The notes under the pieces: model-generated
What the model saw: only the letters and a program-made list of their open reading frames with translations
What the model was told of the DNA's origin: nothing
Databases searched by the model: none
Position numbers and translations under genes: made by a program
DNA from: Proteobacteria bacterium UBA1847
Lineage (GTDB): Bacteria; Pseudomonadota; Gammaproteobacteria; Steroidobacterales; Woeseiaceae
DNA: 14,807 nucleotides
Direction of reading: 5' to 3'
NCBI GenBank assembly: GCA_002338605.1
Contig: DDIP01000364.1
Location: 1 to 14,807, forward strand
Shown here: piece after piece, positions 1-6,556 of the stretch
Layout: the number at the start of each line of letters is the position of its first letter
Position numbering within the stretch: position 1 is the first letter of the stretch

Positions 1-318
1 CTCGCCGTCGGCTCACCCGGCGCCGATCGAATAACGACTGCATTGCAGCAATTCCTGATTAATTACCTGCAGTTCGACATGTCGCTGCACGATGCAATAG
101 CACATCCACGCGTACATGTTGATACCAGTGGCAAAGCGGTAAGACTCATGGCCGAGGCCGGCAATGATCTTCCCGACGTCGGCCTGCCACTCAAGCTGTT
201 CCCGAAAACGGTGATGTATTTTGGCGGGGTCGGCGCGGCGGTTTTCAAACAGGGCGAAGGACTGGCGTCGGCTGCGGATCCGCGACGTGAGGGAGGCACA
301 TGCATTTACGAAGACTAG
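1..318 (+). CDS. ggt: gamma-glutamyltransferase, C-terminal part (cut by window start)
   Basis: This is the last 105 codons of a gene entering from the left; frame 1 is open from base 1 to the TAG at 316-318. The first residues read LAVGSPGADRITTALQQFL, matching the conserved small-subunit stretch of gamma-glutamyltransferases (S-P-G-x-x-R-I), followed by the D-A-I-A-x-P-R-V-H segment found near the C-terminus of that family. The enzyme cleaves or transfers the gamma-glutamyl group of glutathione and related peptides, normally in the periplasm after self-processing into two chains. The catalytic Thr and signal peptide would lie upstream and cannot be seen. The end overlaps the next gene by 19 nt, suggesting translational coupling. 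An acylase of the same fold cannot be fully excluded from the tail alone. Confidence 0.85.
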   Translation, partial: LAVGSPGADRITTALQQFLINYLQFDMSLHDAIAHPRVHVDTSGKAVRLMAEAGNDLPDVGLPLKLFPKTVMYFGGVGAAVFKQGEGLASAADPRREGGTCIYED

Positions 319-1565
319 CGATCGCCGCAGTCGTCGCGCTGTTTTTCACCGCGGCTGATGCCCAGCAGACTGTCACGCGCGGTACCGATCTGTCAGTTGA
401 TGCCGCCAGCGACGGTCGCTATGCGATCGACCTTTCCGGCGAACTCTGGGTTGTACCGGGCGGGGGCGGCGACGCCCGTCAACTCACCCGGAACGTACGA
501 TCGGTGCAAAGTCCGCGATGGTCACCGGATCGCCAACACATCGTTTACCAGGCAACGACGGACAATCGCCAGGGCCTGTGGATTTACGACCTCAAAAGCA
601 GCACTACGCGGACGATCAGCAGCACCTCCAGTTTCGACAGTCACCCAACCTGGCACCCCTCGGGCCAGAGAATTACGTATGCGTCGGACGTGGACGGCAG
701 TGGACTCGACTTGTGGGAGGTTGATGTCCCCACCGGCGTCCGCTGGCGGATCACCCGCCTGCCAGGAAACGAGACCGCACCGGCATGGTCGGCGAATGGC
801 CGGGACCTTGCATATGTCCACCATGACGGCGAACGGTGGTCGCTGATTTTGCGCCGCTTTGCGGAAGCGGATGAAGTGCTGCTGACGTCGCATGACAAAC
901 TTGCCGCACCGTCCTTTCGGCCTGACGGAAGCCTGATCGTGTTTTTCCGGCACGGCGCCGCTGGCGTGACACTCGATATGGCGATCCTGTCCCAGCCGCG
1001 TTTGATTCGCGAATACGCGGCCAACGAGCAGTTCAAAGCTGCGCCGGTAAGCTGGCTGGACCGGCAACGTATGGTCTACTCCGCGAACGGGCAGATCCGG
1101 CAACGCGATTTCGACGACTGGCGATCACGCGCCGTGCCGTTCCTTGCATCGATCCAGCCTGAGGTCGAAACGCCGGTCGTTCGTGTGCGACCAAGGTTTC
1201 CGTGGCCGGACGAACCCACGGGGAGCATTGTGATTCGCGCGTCGCGCCTGTTCGATGGCGTCCGAAGCGGCTACCGGCACGACCTGGACCTGCTGATCGG
1301 CGGCGGGCGAATCGTCGCTATCGAACCCCGCAGCGAGCGACACGGAGCGATCCTGATCGATCTGGGCGACCTGACCATTATTCCCGGACTGATCGACGCA
1401 GATGCGAGGCTTCCCGGGCAGTTGTCCCCCGGTCACGGACCGGACCTCCTGGCGACGGGCATTACGACGATCGTGGCGAACCATCCGGAGCTGGATCGAC
1501 TTGACGAGCTTTGGGCTGGCAAAGACATGCCGGGTCCGCGAATGCTGGCGTCAGCACAATGGTAG
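300..1565 (+). CDS. secreted TolB-like beta-propeller / degenerate amidohydrolase protein, ended by an in-frame TAG
   Basis: Encodes 421 aa from an ATG with a purine-rich SD (GAGGGAGG, 289-296) inside the end of the upstream gene. Residues 1-21 form a signal peptide (RR, hydrophobic core, cleavage after A-D-A). Residues about 30-290 hold about five PD40/TolB-like repeats of the type SPRWSPDxxxIVY, SHPTWHPSGxxITYAS and TAPAWSANGxxLAYV. Residues about 308-378 resemble the start of an amidohydrolase domain (IPGLID). The family metal motif HxH after PGLID is replaced here by D-A-R (residues read GLIDADARL), so metal-dependent hydrolysis looks impossible. The ORF stops at TAG 1563-1565 just after G-P-R-M-L-A-S-A-Q-W. 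The same frame then stays open to 1922 and still reads as an amidohydrolase C-terminus. This is therefore probably a damaged gene rather than a complete 421-aa protein. Confidence 0.75.
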   Translation: MHLRRLAIAAVVALFFTAADAQQTVTRGTDLSVDAASDGRYAIDLSGELWVVPGGGGDARQLTRNVRSVQSPRWSPDRQHIVYQATTDNRQGLWIYDLKSSTTRTISSTSSFDSHPTWHPSGQRITYASDVDGSGLDLWEVDVPTGVRWRITRLPGNETAPAWSANGRDLAYVHHDGERWSLILRRFAEADEVLLTSHDKLAAPSFRPDGSLIVFFRHGAAGVTLDMAILSQPRLIREYAANEQFKAAPVSWLDRQRMVYSANGQIRQRDFDDWRSRAVPFLASIQPEVETPVVRVRPRFPWPDEPTGSIVIRASRLFDGVRSGYRHDLDLLIGGGRIVAIEPRSERHGAILIDLGDLTIIPGLIDADARLPGQLSPGHGPDLLATGITTIVANHPELDRLDELWAGKDMPGPRMLASAQW

Positions 1566-1922
1566 CTTGGTAACCGCTCGCGGCCTGAGCTTGACCCGAC
1601 CTCCGCTGTCGTTACCAGCCGCTCAACCGGACTGTCGACAGGCCAGGCACTCGCGACCCAGTTCAATGCCATGGAATTGGCCGGCCTGACGCCGGAACAG
1701 ACGCTGCGCGCGGTTGGCGTCAATGCGGTGGCGGCCATGCGTGCCGATCCCTACATTGGCCGGATCGCCGTCGGTTCCGCCGCGGACCTGGTTTTTGTCG
1801 ACGGTGACCCCTTGAGTGATACCCGTGCTGCGCTAAATGTGGTCGCTGTGGTCCGAAACGGCCGTTTCTACAGCGTTTCCGGTTTGTTTGATCGAGCGAA
1901 GCGTGCAGAGAGTGTCGAGTAA
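1566..1922 (+). pseudogene. C-terminal remnant of the same amidohydrolase-type gene after the TAG
   Basis: This is the same reading frame as the gene ending at 1565, open for 118 more codons to TAA 1920-1922. It encodes G-L-T-P-E-Q-T-L-R-A-V-G-V-N-A, then G-R-I-A-V-G-S-A-A-D-L-V and a D-G-D-P-L segment, the classic closing part of amidohydrolase-family proteins (last helices plus return to the composite beta-sandwich). Only about 20 codons lie between the TAG and this C-terminal signature. In intact family members I would expect roughly 200 residues carrying the other metal-binding His/Lys/Asp residues. The central barrel therefore appears to be missing as well. An ATG at 1671 exists but I see no convincing SD, so independent expression is doubtful. 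Alternatives are a sequencing error at the TAG, or a family that has naturally lost its active site. Confidence 0.65.
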
Positions 1923-2011
1923 TTTGACAAAAAGTGCCGATTTTCGCGGGTTTCGTGACCACTCATGCAAATTCGACATAATCCAGAAACTACCCACTGG
2001 TCGGAATGTCA

Positions 2012-2026
2012 GGGCGCACGGCGCCC
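2012..2026 (+). terminator. short GC hairpin downstream of the broken amidohydrolase gene
   Basis: GGGCGC (2012-2017), loop ACG, GCGCCC (2021-2026) form a perfect 6-bp stem followed by a T-rich but interrupted stretch (GATTTCATATTT). It lies 90 nt after the last stop of the upstream gene, so it could be a weak intrinsic terminator. The lack of an unbroken T run makes this uncertain. It could equally be an operator-like dyad. Confidence 0.35.
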
Positions 2027-2050
2027 GATTTCATATTTCGCAGGTATATC

Positions 2051-2173
2051 ATGGCTTTAATCCGTGAAATTGCGAGAACGCTTGATGTGAGCCAGGTTGA
2101 AAGTGTCGAATTTATTTACAAACCAAGGCGAATCTATTCACACCACGGGTTTGAGCATTTGCTAAATCATTGA
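2051..2173 (+). CDS. possible 40-aa small protein (unrecognised)
   Basis: ATG at 2051 to TGA 2171-2173, 40 codons, reading MALIREIARTLDVSQ and onward to a His-rich end (residues 31-40 contain four His). It is basic, has no membrane segment, and matches nothing I recognise. A weak SD-like GCAGG lies about 7 nt upstream. It sits between the broken amidohydrolase gene and the sigma-54 promoter. It may be a genuine small gene, a fragment of a decayed one, or chance. The low confidence reflects its length and the lack of any recognised homologue. Confidence 0.25.
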   Translation: MALIREIARTLDVSQVESVEFIYKPRRIYSHHGFEHLLNH

Positions 2174-2195
2174 TATCGCGACGCCGAAATACGCG

Positions 2196-2212
2196 TTGGC
2201 ACAGCTCTTGCT
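2196..2212 (+). promoter_or_regulatory. sigma-54 (RpoN) -24/-12 promoter
   Basis: The sequence TTGGCAC-AGCTC-TTGCT matches the sigma-54 consensus TGGCAC-N5-TTGCW exactly. GG lies at 2198-2199 and GC at 2210-2211, the required 12-nt distance. The predicted transcription start is about 12 nt further on, near 2223. A small dyad (AGCA-TT-TGCT, 2154-2163) lies about 65 nt upstream of that start, but I cannot assign it to any activator. Sigma-54 promoters always need an enhancer-binding ATPase, which is not encoded in this window. Confidence 0.75.
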
Positions 2213-2284
2213 TTTAATACTCTGCCCAAGCGAAGCGTAGCTGCTGTTGATAACGAAACGGTAAGAACAGGATTTAGACGCCAG

Positions 2285-2336
2285 AAGAAAAATAACTATA
2301 AAAATAAGAAGATCCGAATCCAATAACAATAAGAAA
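2285..2336 (+). repeat. two A-A-N triplet tracts (putative Hfq distal-face sites)
   Basis: Tract 1 (2285-2311) reads in triplets AAG AAA AAT AAC TAT AAA, then AAT AAG AAG. Tract 2 (2322-2336) reads AAT AAC AAT AAG AAA. They are separated by a mixed spacer (ATCCGAATCC). The ARN/AAN periodicity is visible directly; Hfq binding is inferred from known Hfq distal-face preference. Plain AT-richness of intergenic DNA is the alternative explanation. Confidence 0.5.
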
Positions 2337-2395
2337 CTCTTAAAGTTACCGGTTATCGAATTTGCAGTTACCTCTTTTGAAAAAAAGAGAAATTG

Positions 2396-2426
2396 AAGCC
2401 CCACCGCTCACGCCGTGGGGTTTTTT
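2396..2426 (+). terminator. strong Rho-independent terminator
   Basis: CCCCAC (2399-2404) pairs with GTGGGG (2415-2420) around a 10-nt loop, followed at once by six T (2421-2426). The stem can extend with AAG (2396-2398) against the first Ts. The + strand orientation is clear from the T run. No ORF ends close upstream, so it most likely terminates the sigma-54-driven RNA. Confidence 0.85.
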
Positions 2427-2445
2427 CTTGCCCGTGCTTTCTGCA

Positions 2446-2502
2446 GGGCACGTTGCACCCCTTCGGGCACGTTGCACCCCTTCGGGCACTTTGCCCTTTT
2501 TC
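2446..2502. repeat. 19-bp tandem repeat, two perfect copies and one degenerate
   Basis: The unit GGGCACGTTGCACCCCTTC occurs at 2446-2464 and again, without change, at 2465-2483. A third copy starts at 2484 (GGGCAC) but diverges to TTTGCCCTTTTT. The array lies directly between the sRNA terminator and the -35 element proposed for the methyltransferase gene. The degenerate copy contributes that -35 hexamer, so the array could be a regulator site or a remnant of slippage. Confidence 0.7.
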
Positions 2503-2519
2503 GCCGGTCGGAATAGGAT
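2491..2519 (+). promoter_or_regulatory. possible sigma-70 promoter for the envelope enzyme operon
   Basis: TTGCCC (2491-2496), a 17-nt spacer, then TAGGAT (2514-2519). Each hexamer matches four of six consensus positions. The predicted start near 2526 leaves a short leader carrying the SD AGGGGAGA (2531-2538). Confidence 0.4.
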
Positions 2520-2542
2520 CGGATCACAACAGGGGAGAAACC

Positions 2543-3358
2543 ATGAACCGGACCCATACCGTCAGCCTGCTGACATTCTCTTTCGTACTGGCAATGCTCG
2601 CCGGCTGCGGCGACAACAGCTCTTCATCCACCACAGCAGAACCTGAGGCCACAGTGACCGAGGCTGCAGTTTCAGTCTATGCGGCGGCGCTTGAAAACCC
2701 GCTCAGGCCGGAGGCAGACAAGTCCCGCGACGCGACCAGAAAGCCTGCCGAGGTACTCGAATTCATCGGCATCGCGCCGGGCATGGCAGTACTCGACATG
2801 TTCACTGGCGGTGGCTGGTACTCGGAAGTGATCGCCCATGTCGTGGGCCCCGACGGCCAGGTCTATGCTCATTCCAACGAGGCGTATAAGAACTTCGTCG
2901 GGGATGCACTCGAAGAACGTTTTGCGAGCGGACGCGTGCCGCAGGTCAGCATTCTGATGGCGGAGAACAACACCTTGTCGCTTGACGAAAACTCACTCGA
3001 TGCCGTCATGATGGGATTGTCGTTTCACGACATGTACCACGAAGACGTTGAGAACGGCTGGCCACTGCTCGACGGCGTCGCGTTTCTCGCGGAACTGAAG
3101 AAAGGACTGAAGCCCGGCGGCATCGTCGGAATCATCGATCATCGAGCTCTGGCCGGAGCGCCACCGGAAACCGGTGACAGCCTGCACCGCATCGATCCCG
3201 AACTGGTCATCGCGAATATGGAAGCCGCCGGCTTTGTTTTTGAAGCGGAAAGTGATCTGCTGGCCAATCCGGACGACGACCTGACAAAATCCGTTTTTGA
3301 ACCGGAAATTCGTGGCAAGACAGATCGATTCATCCTGCGATTTCGCAATCCAGGCTAA
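2543..3358 (+). CDS. lipoprotein with class I SAM-dependent methyltransferase fold
   Basis: Encodes 271 aa. ATG 2543 is chosen because it has a good SD (AGGGGAGA) and starts a lipoprotein signal sequence: positive N-terminus, hydrophobic core, lipobox L-A-G-C with the lipidated Cys at 22. A longer frame reaching back to 2393 would cross the terminator and is rejected. A Ser/Thr/Glu-rich linker (about 24-45) is followed by a predicted-methyltransferase core. The SAM-binding glycine motif is at residues 84-92 (VLDMFTGGG), an acidic/Asn strand end is near 139-143, and the K-P-G-G post-motif is at 190-193. The arrangement resembles the predicted methyltransferase family COG4798. A lipid-anchored, exported SAM enzyme is odd because SAM is cytoplasmic, so the fold may bind another ligand. 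Stop and next start overlap (TAATG), indicating coupled translation. Confidence 0.8.
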   Translation: MNRTHTVSLLTFSFVLAMLAGCGDNSSSSTTAEPEATVTEAAVSVYAAALENPLRPEADKSRDATRKPAEVLEFIGIAPGMAVLDMFTGGGWYSEVIAHVVGPDGQVYAHSNEAYKNFVGDALEERFASGRVPQVSILMAENNTLSLDENSLDAVMMGLSFHDMYHEDVENGWPLLDGVAFLAELKKGLKPGGIVGIIDHRALAGAPPETGDSLHRIDPELVIANMEAAGFVFEAESDLLANPDDDLTKSVFEPEIRGKTDRFILRFRNPG

Positions 3359-4887
3359 TGCGCAACACGCTCGGTATCGTATGCACACTGATGCTCGCCG
3401 CCTGTGCCGAGCGCGAGCCTGACTTCAGAGAGGCCGATATCGCCGAGCTGCACGATCAGCTGCAACGCGGCGCACTCCGCTCCGAGCAACTGGTCGAGTG
3501 GTACCTTGAGCGCATCGAATCCATCGACCGGGCCGGACCGTCACTCAATGCCATCATCGAGATCAATCCCGATGCTTTGAGTATTGCGCGTGCGCTCGAC
3601 GACGAATGGCAATCGTCGGGTCCACGCGGTCCGATGCACGGTATTCCCGTACTGCTGAAGGCAAATATCGACACGGCCGACTCGATGTCGACGACTGCCG
3701 GTTCCCTGGCGTTGACCGGGCACGTGCCACCCGCGGATGCATTTGTCGTCAAACGACTGCGCGATGCGGGCGCCGTGATTCTGGGCAAGACCAACTTGAG
3801 TGAATGGGCCAACTTTCGTTCTACCCGATCGTCGAGTGGCTGGAGCAGCGCTGGCGGCCAGACACTGAACCCCTACGACACGCGCCGAACGCCGTGCGGG
3901 TCGTCAAGTGGATCTGCAGTGGCAGTTGCTGCAAATCTCGCCACGGTTTCTGTCGGCACAGAAACCAATGGTTCGATCGTCTGCCCGGCGAGCATCAACG
4001 GCATCGTTGGTATCAAGCCAACGCTCGGCCTGATCAGTCGCTCGGGGATCATTCCTATCGCGCACAGCCAGGACACTGCGGGTCCGATGGGCCGCACCGT
4101 ACGCGATGCCGCAATCCTGCTGACAGCGATGACCGGAATCGATCCCGACGATCCTGCAACACTGAACGCGGAAGTACGCCATGACTACTCCGCGAATCTC
4201 ACAGCGGATGCAATGAACGGAAAACGCGTTGGCGTTGTCCGCGGATGGTATGGGGAAGGTCGTCACCCCGACGTCGACGCAAGTTTCGAAGCCAGCATTG
4301 AAACGATTCGGGATGCCGGTGCCATCATTGCTGACGACATCTCACTGGATGGCGACGGTCTGCGCGCGGCCGAGAACGAAGTGCTGTTGTACGAATTTCG
4401 AAGCGACTTGGATCGTTACCTCGAATCGTCCGGTGCTCCGCTCAAAAGTCTCAGCGCCCTTATCGCCTTTAACCGCGCAAATGCCGATACCGTCATGCCC
4501 TTTTTTGGTCAGGAAGTCTTTGTGCAAGCACAAGATAAGGGTGCGCTGACCGACCCGGCGTACCTGGATGCACTTGAAACCAGCAAACGCATTGCGCGGA
4601 CTGCCATCGACAATGCCATTGTCGAGCATGAACTCGACGTATTGATTGTGCCGACGAATGGCCCGGCCTGGATGATTGACCACGTGAATGGGGACAATTT
4701 CAGCATTGGCAGCTCATCCTGGGCGGCGATCTCGGGCTATCCAAGCATCACGGTACCGGCAGGATTCGCCGACGGCCTGCCCCTCGGCCTCACTTTCATC
4801 TCGAGTCCGTGGAATGAGAAACAGCTCATAGAGATCGCCCATGCGTTCGAGCAAGCTACACGGGTCCGCAAGCCACCCGAACTCTGA
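3358..4887 (+). CDS. lipoprotein amidase (amidase signature family)
   Basis: Encodes 509 aa; its ATG overlaps the stop of the upstream gene by 1 nt. The N-terminus is a lipoprotein signal with L-A-A-C and Cys16. The amidase signature fold fills the rest. The catalytic residues are all present: Lys101 (L-L-K-A-N-I-D), cis-Ser182 in C-G-S-S-S-G-S, and nucleophile Ser206 in G-T-E-T-N-G-S-I. The 24-residue spacing between the two serines is the family value, as in peptide amidase and FAAH. The G-T-E-T-N-G-S-I-V-C-P-A-S block is closest to peptide amidases and Glu/Asp-tRNA-amidotransferase-like secreted amidases. The likely role is hydrolysis of a C-terminal or side-chain amide at the cell envelope; the substrate is unknown. 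Length is normal for the family and no lesion is visible. Confidence 0.9.
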   Translation: MRNTLGIVCTLMLAACAEREPDFREADIAELHDQLQRGALRSEQLVEWYLERIESIDRAGPSLNAIIEINPDALSIARALDDEWQSSGPRGPMHGIPVLLKANIDTADSMSTTAGSLALTGHVPPADAFVVKRLRDAGAVILGKTNLSEWANFRSTRSSSGWSSAGGQTLNPYDTRRTPCGSSSGSAVAVAANLATVSVGTETNGSIVCPASINGIVGIKPTLGLISRSGIIPIAHSQDTAGPMGRTVRDAAILLTAMTGIDPDDPATLNAEVRHDYSANLTADAMNGKRVGVVRGWYGEGRHPDVDASFEASIETIRDAGAIIADDISLDGDGLRAAENEVLLYEFRSDLDRYLESSGAPLKSLSALIAFNRANADTVMPFFGQEVFVQAQDKGALTDPAYLDALETSKRIARTAIDNAIVEHELDVLIVPTNGPAWMIDHVNGDNFSIGSSSWAAISGYPSITVPAGFADGLPLGLTFISSPWNEKQLIEIAHAFEQATRVRKPPEL

Positions 4888-4891
4888 GCGC

Positions 4892-5662
4892 ATGTTCAAA
4901 GCCGTCCGCATCTCCCTATTGCTGTTCGTTCTGTTATTTGTCGTGCTGAGCACGGTACTGACGCAGTCCAGGAGCACGGACTGGAACAACAGCCTGTGGA
5001 TCAAGATCTATCCAATCAATGGCGATGGCAGCGCCGAGGCCGCGAAGTACATCGCCGACCTGACAAGCCGCGACTTCGCCGGCATCGAATCGTTTATAGA
5101 ACGCGAAACAGAGCGCTATTCGCGCAGCGTGGTACAACCTGTTCGGATCGAACTGGGCGAAGAAATCAACGGGCAGCCGCCGGAACTCGGCAAGTCTCCG
5201 ACATTCTTCTCGGTCATGATGTGGTCACTGAAAATGCGCTGGTGGGCGAATGGCGTCACTGACGATCAGGACCGCATCGATCCGGACGTGCGAATTTTTG
5301 TTCGCTACCACAAGCCCGACTTCGCCGTAGTGCTTGAAAACTCGGTCGGTTTGCAAAAGGGAATGGTCGGTATCGTTAACGGCTACGCGAGTCGCCAGTA
5401 TCGCGGCGCCAACAACGTCATTATCGCACACGAGTTTCTGCATACGCTCGGTGCGTCTGACAAGTACAACGCGGCGGACGGGCAACCGATCGGCCCCAAC
5501 GGACTTGCAGAGCCGGATCGTTCTCCGCTCTATCCGCAGCGTTTCGCTGAGATAATGGGCGGTCGAATCGCGCTGGCTGAAAATGACGCCGTCATCCCGA
5601 AAAGCCTGAAATTTGCGGTCATTGGTCCCGTTACCGCAAGCGAAATCAACCTCATCGATTGA
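4892..5662 (+). CDS. membrane-anchored metzincin-like zinc peptidase (uncharacterised)
   Basis: Encodes 256 aa. The frame is open further upstream (ATG 4841), but ATG 4892, 4 nt after the amidase stop, puts a clean signal anchor first (residues 6-24, L/V/F-rich). No strong SD is visible, so coupling to the amidase is likely. Residues 180-190 read H-E-F-L-H-T-L-G-A-S-D, which is the extended zinc motif HExxHxxGxxD of metzincins with Asp as third ligand, as in snapalysin. A Met follows at 222 (E-I-M-G-G), a candidate Met-turn. The N-terminal half (30-175) is Trp-rich and unrecognised. It is probably a peptidase acting outside the inner membrane, co-expressed with the amidase and methyltransferase-fold lipoproteins. 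The fold assignment rests on the motif, not on overall similarity. Confidence 0.75.
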   Translation: MFKAVRISLLLFVLLFVVLSTVLTQSRSTDWNNSLWIKIYPINGDGSAEAAKYIADLTSRDFAGIESFIERETERYSRSVVQPVRIELGEEINGQPPELGKSPTFFSVMMWSLKMRWWANGVTDDQDRIDPDVRIFVRYHKPDFAVVLENSVGLQKGMVGIVNGYASRQYRGANNVIIAHEFLHTLGASDKYNAADGQPIGPNGLAEPDRSPLYPQRFAEIMGGRIALAENDAVIPKSLKFAVIGPVTASEINLID

Positions 5663-5669
5663 GCCTGGC

Positions 5670-6464
5670 CTACCTGACGTAACCGCTCAACCTGTCCAGA
5701 AACTTTTCGTGCAATGATGGGTTCGCAGCGAGGACGGAACGAATGTCAAGATCCGGCGGGTCACCGTTTAAGTCTGTAAACACACCGCCGGCTTCTGTGA
5801 CGATTATCGACAGCGCGGCGACATCGAGAATATTCACATCAGACTCAATCACCGCTTCGATCTTGCCGCCCGCCAGCAAGTGGTAGTGGTAGAAATCACC
5901 GTAGCCGCGAATTCGATCCGCATGGGCTACGATATCGCCAAATACCGCCCAGCCATCGCTTGCCGCCAATGACTTCAGATTGCCCGTCGATATCGCGGCA
6001 CGATCCGGATCGTAGATTTCGCTAATCGCGAGCCGCTGCCCATTCAACCAGGCTCCTCTACCCTGCTCCGCCCAGGCCAGTTCGTCCATCATCGTGCCAC
6101 TGGAAACACCGAGAATTATTTCACCCTTGTGCATCAACGCGATCTGCGTGGAGAAAAACGGGTACTGGCGCACGAATCCTTTGGTGCCATCGATAGGATC
6201 GACCAACCAGAGATACTCAGCATCGGACTGAGTCTGTCCGGTTTCCTCGCCGTAAAAGCCGTGCTTCGGAAATGCGCTCAGTATGATTTCCCGAATCATT
6301 TGTTCGCATTCGACATCTGCCTGGGTGACCGGCGTTCGATCGGCCTTGGTCGTAACCGTGAAGTTGCCGGTGTAATATCGCCGACTGATGTTCGCCGCCT
6401 TGTCCGCGGCCGCCAACGCAACCTTGAGAAAATCCGATGCGCTTTCTGCGTTAAAGCTTTCCAC
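5670..6464 (-). CDS. hisN: inositol-monophosphatase family phosphatase, likely histidinol-phosphatase
   Basis: Encodes 264 aa from GTG 6464, chosen because CGGAG lies just upstream and the length fits the family. The frame can also start at TTG 6503 (277 aa), which has no SD. Mg-binding motifs of the family are complete: G-E-E at 72-74, D-P-I-D-G-T at 89-94 and D214 in N-I-L-D-V-A-A. The segment G-D-F-Y-H-Y-H-L-L-A-G-G near 188-200 is typical of the HisN branch, which removes phosphate from L-histidinol phosphate (the penultimate step of histidine synthesis), rather than of inositol phosphatases. It stands alone, away from any his operon, which is common for this enzyme. It ends 7 bp from the convergent peptidase gene and is divergent from the adenosyltransferase gene. 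Confidence 0.8.
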   Translation of the reverse strand: MESFNAESASDFLKVALAAADKAANISRRYYTGNFTVTTKADRTPVTQADVECEQMIREIILSAFPKHGFYGEETGQTQSDAEYLWLVDPIDGTKGFVRQYPFFSTQIALMHKGEIILGVSSGTMMDELAWAEQGRGAWLNGQRLAISEIYDPDRAAISTGNLKSLAASDGWAVFGDIVAHADRIRGYGDFYHYHLLAGGKIEAVIESDVNILDVAALSIIVTEAGGVFTDLNGDPPDLDIRSVLAANPSLHEKFLDRLSGYVR

Positions 6465-6556
6465 GTTGCTCCGACATTCCTGCGTGTAATGAATACCGCG
6501 CAACTATGGCTGCTGCCGGGGCCAGAAACAAGGTGGTGCCCGAGCTCATCGTTTTC

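Larger units (their letters stand above)
2223..2426 (+). ncRNA. candidate sigma-54-dependent small RNA with AAN-repeat tracts
   Basis: This is a roughly 204-nt transcript predicted between the sigma-54 promoter (start near 2223) and the intrinsic terminator ending at 2426. No ATG or GTG occurs on this strand from 2223 to 2414, so it is very unlikely to encode a protein. It is markedly A-rich. Two in-register runs of AAN triplets stand out: 2285-2311 (eight of nine triplets are AAN) and 2322-2336 (five of five). Such A-A-N series are the known ligand of the Hfq distal face and of Hfq/Crc complexes. A hairpin at 2372-2389 (CTCTTTT / AAAAGAG with a GAAA loop) precedes the terminator. The design resembles CrcZ/CrcY of pseudomonads (sigma-54 driven, AAN-rich, Hfq-sequestering), but no sequence homology is claimed. 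Alternatively it is a terminated leader of the 2543 gene. Confidence 0.6.

Noticed and set aside
2162..2404. 80-aa hydrophobic minus-strand ORF opposite the sRNA
   Set aside because: Its composition reflects the A-rich + strand (Phe/Leu/Ile from the complement); its start lies in the terminator stem and there is no SD or recognisable domain.
2446..2502. CRISPR-like array
   Set aside because: The repeats are directly adjacent with no spacers and number only two perfect copies.
2393..2542. Upstream extension of the methyltransferase frame to TTG 2393
   Set aside because: It would begin inside the terminator stem and translate the tandem repeats; ATG 2543 has a strong SD and begins a clean lipoprotein signal.
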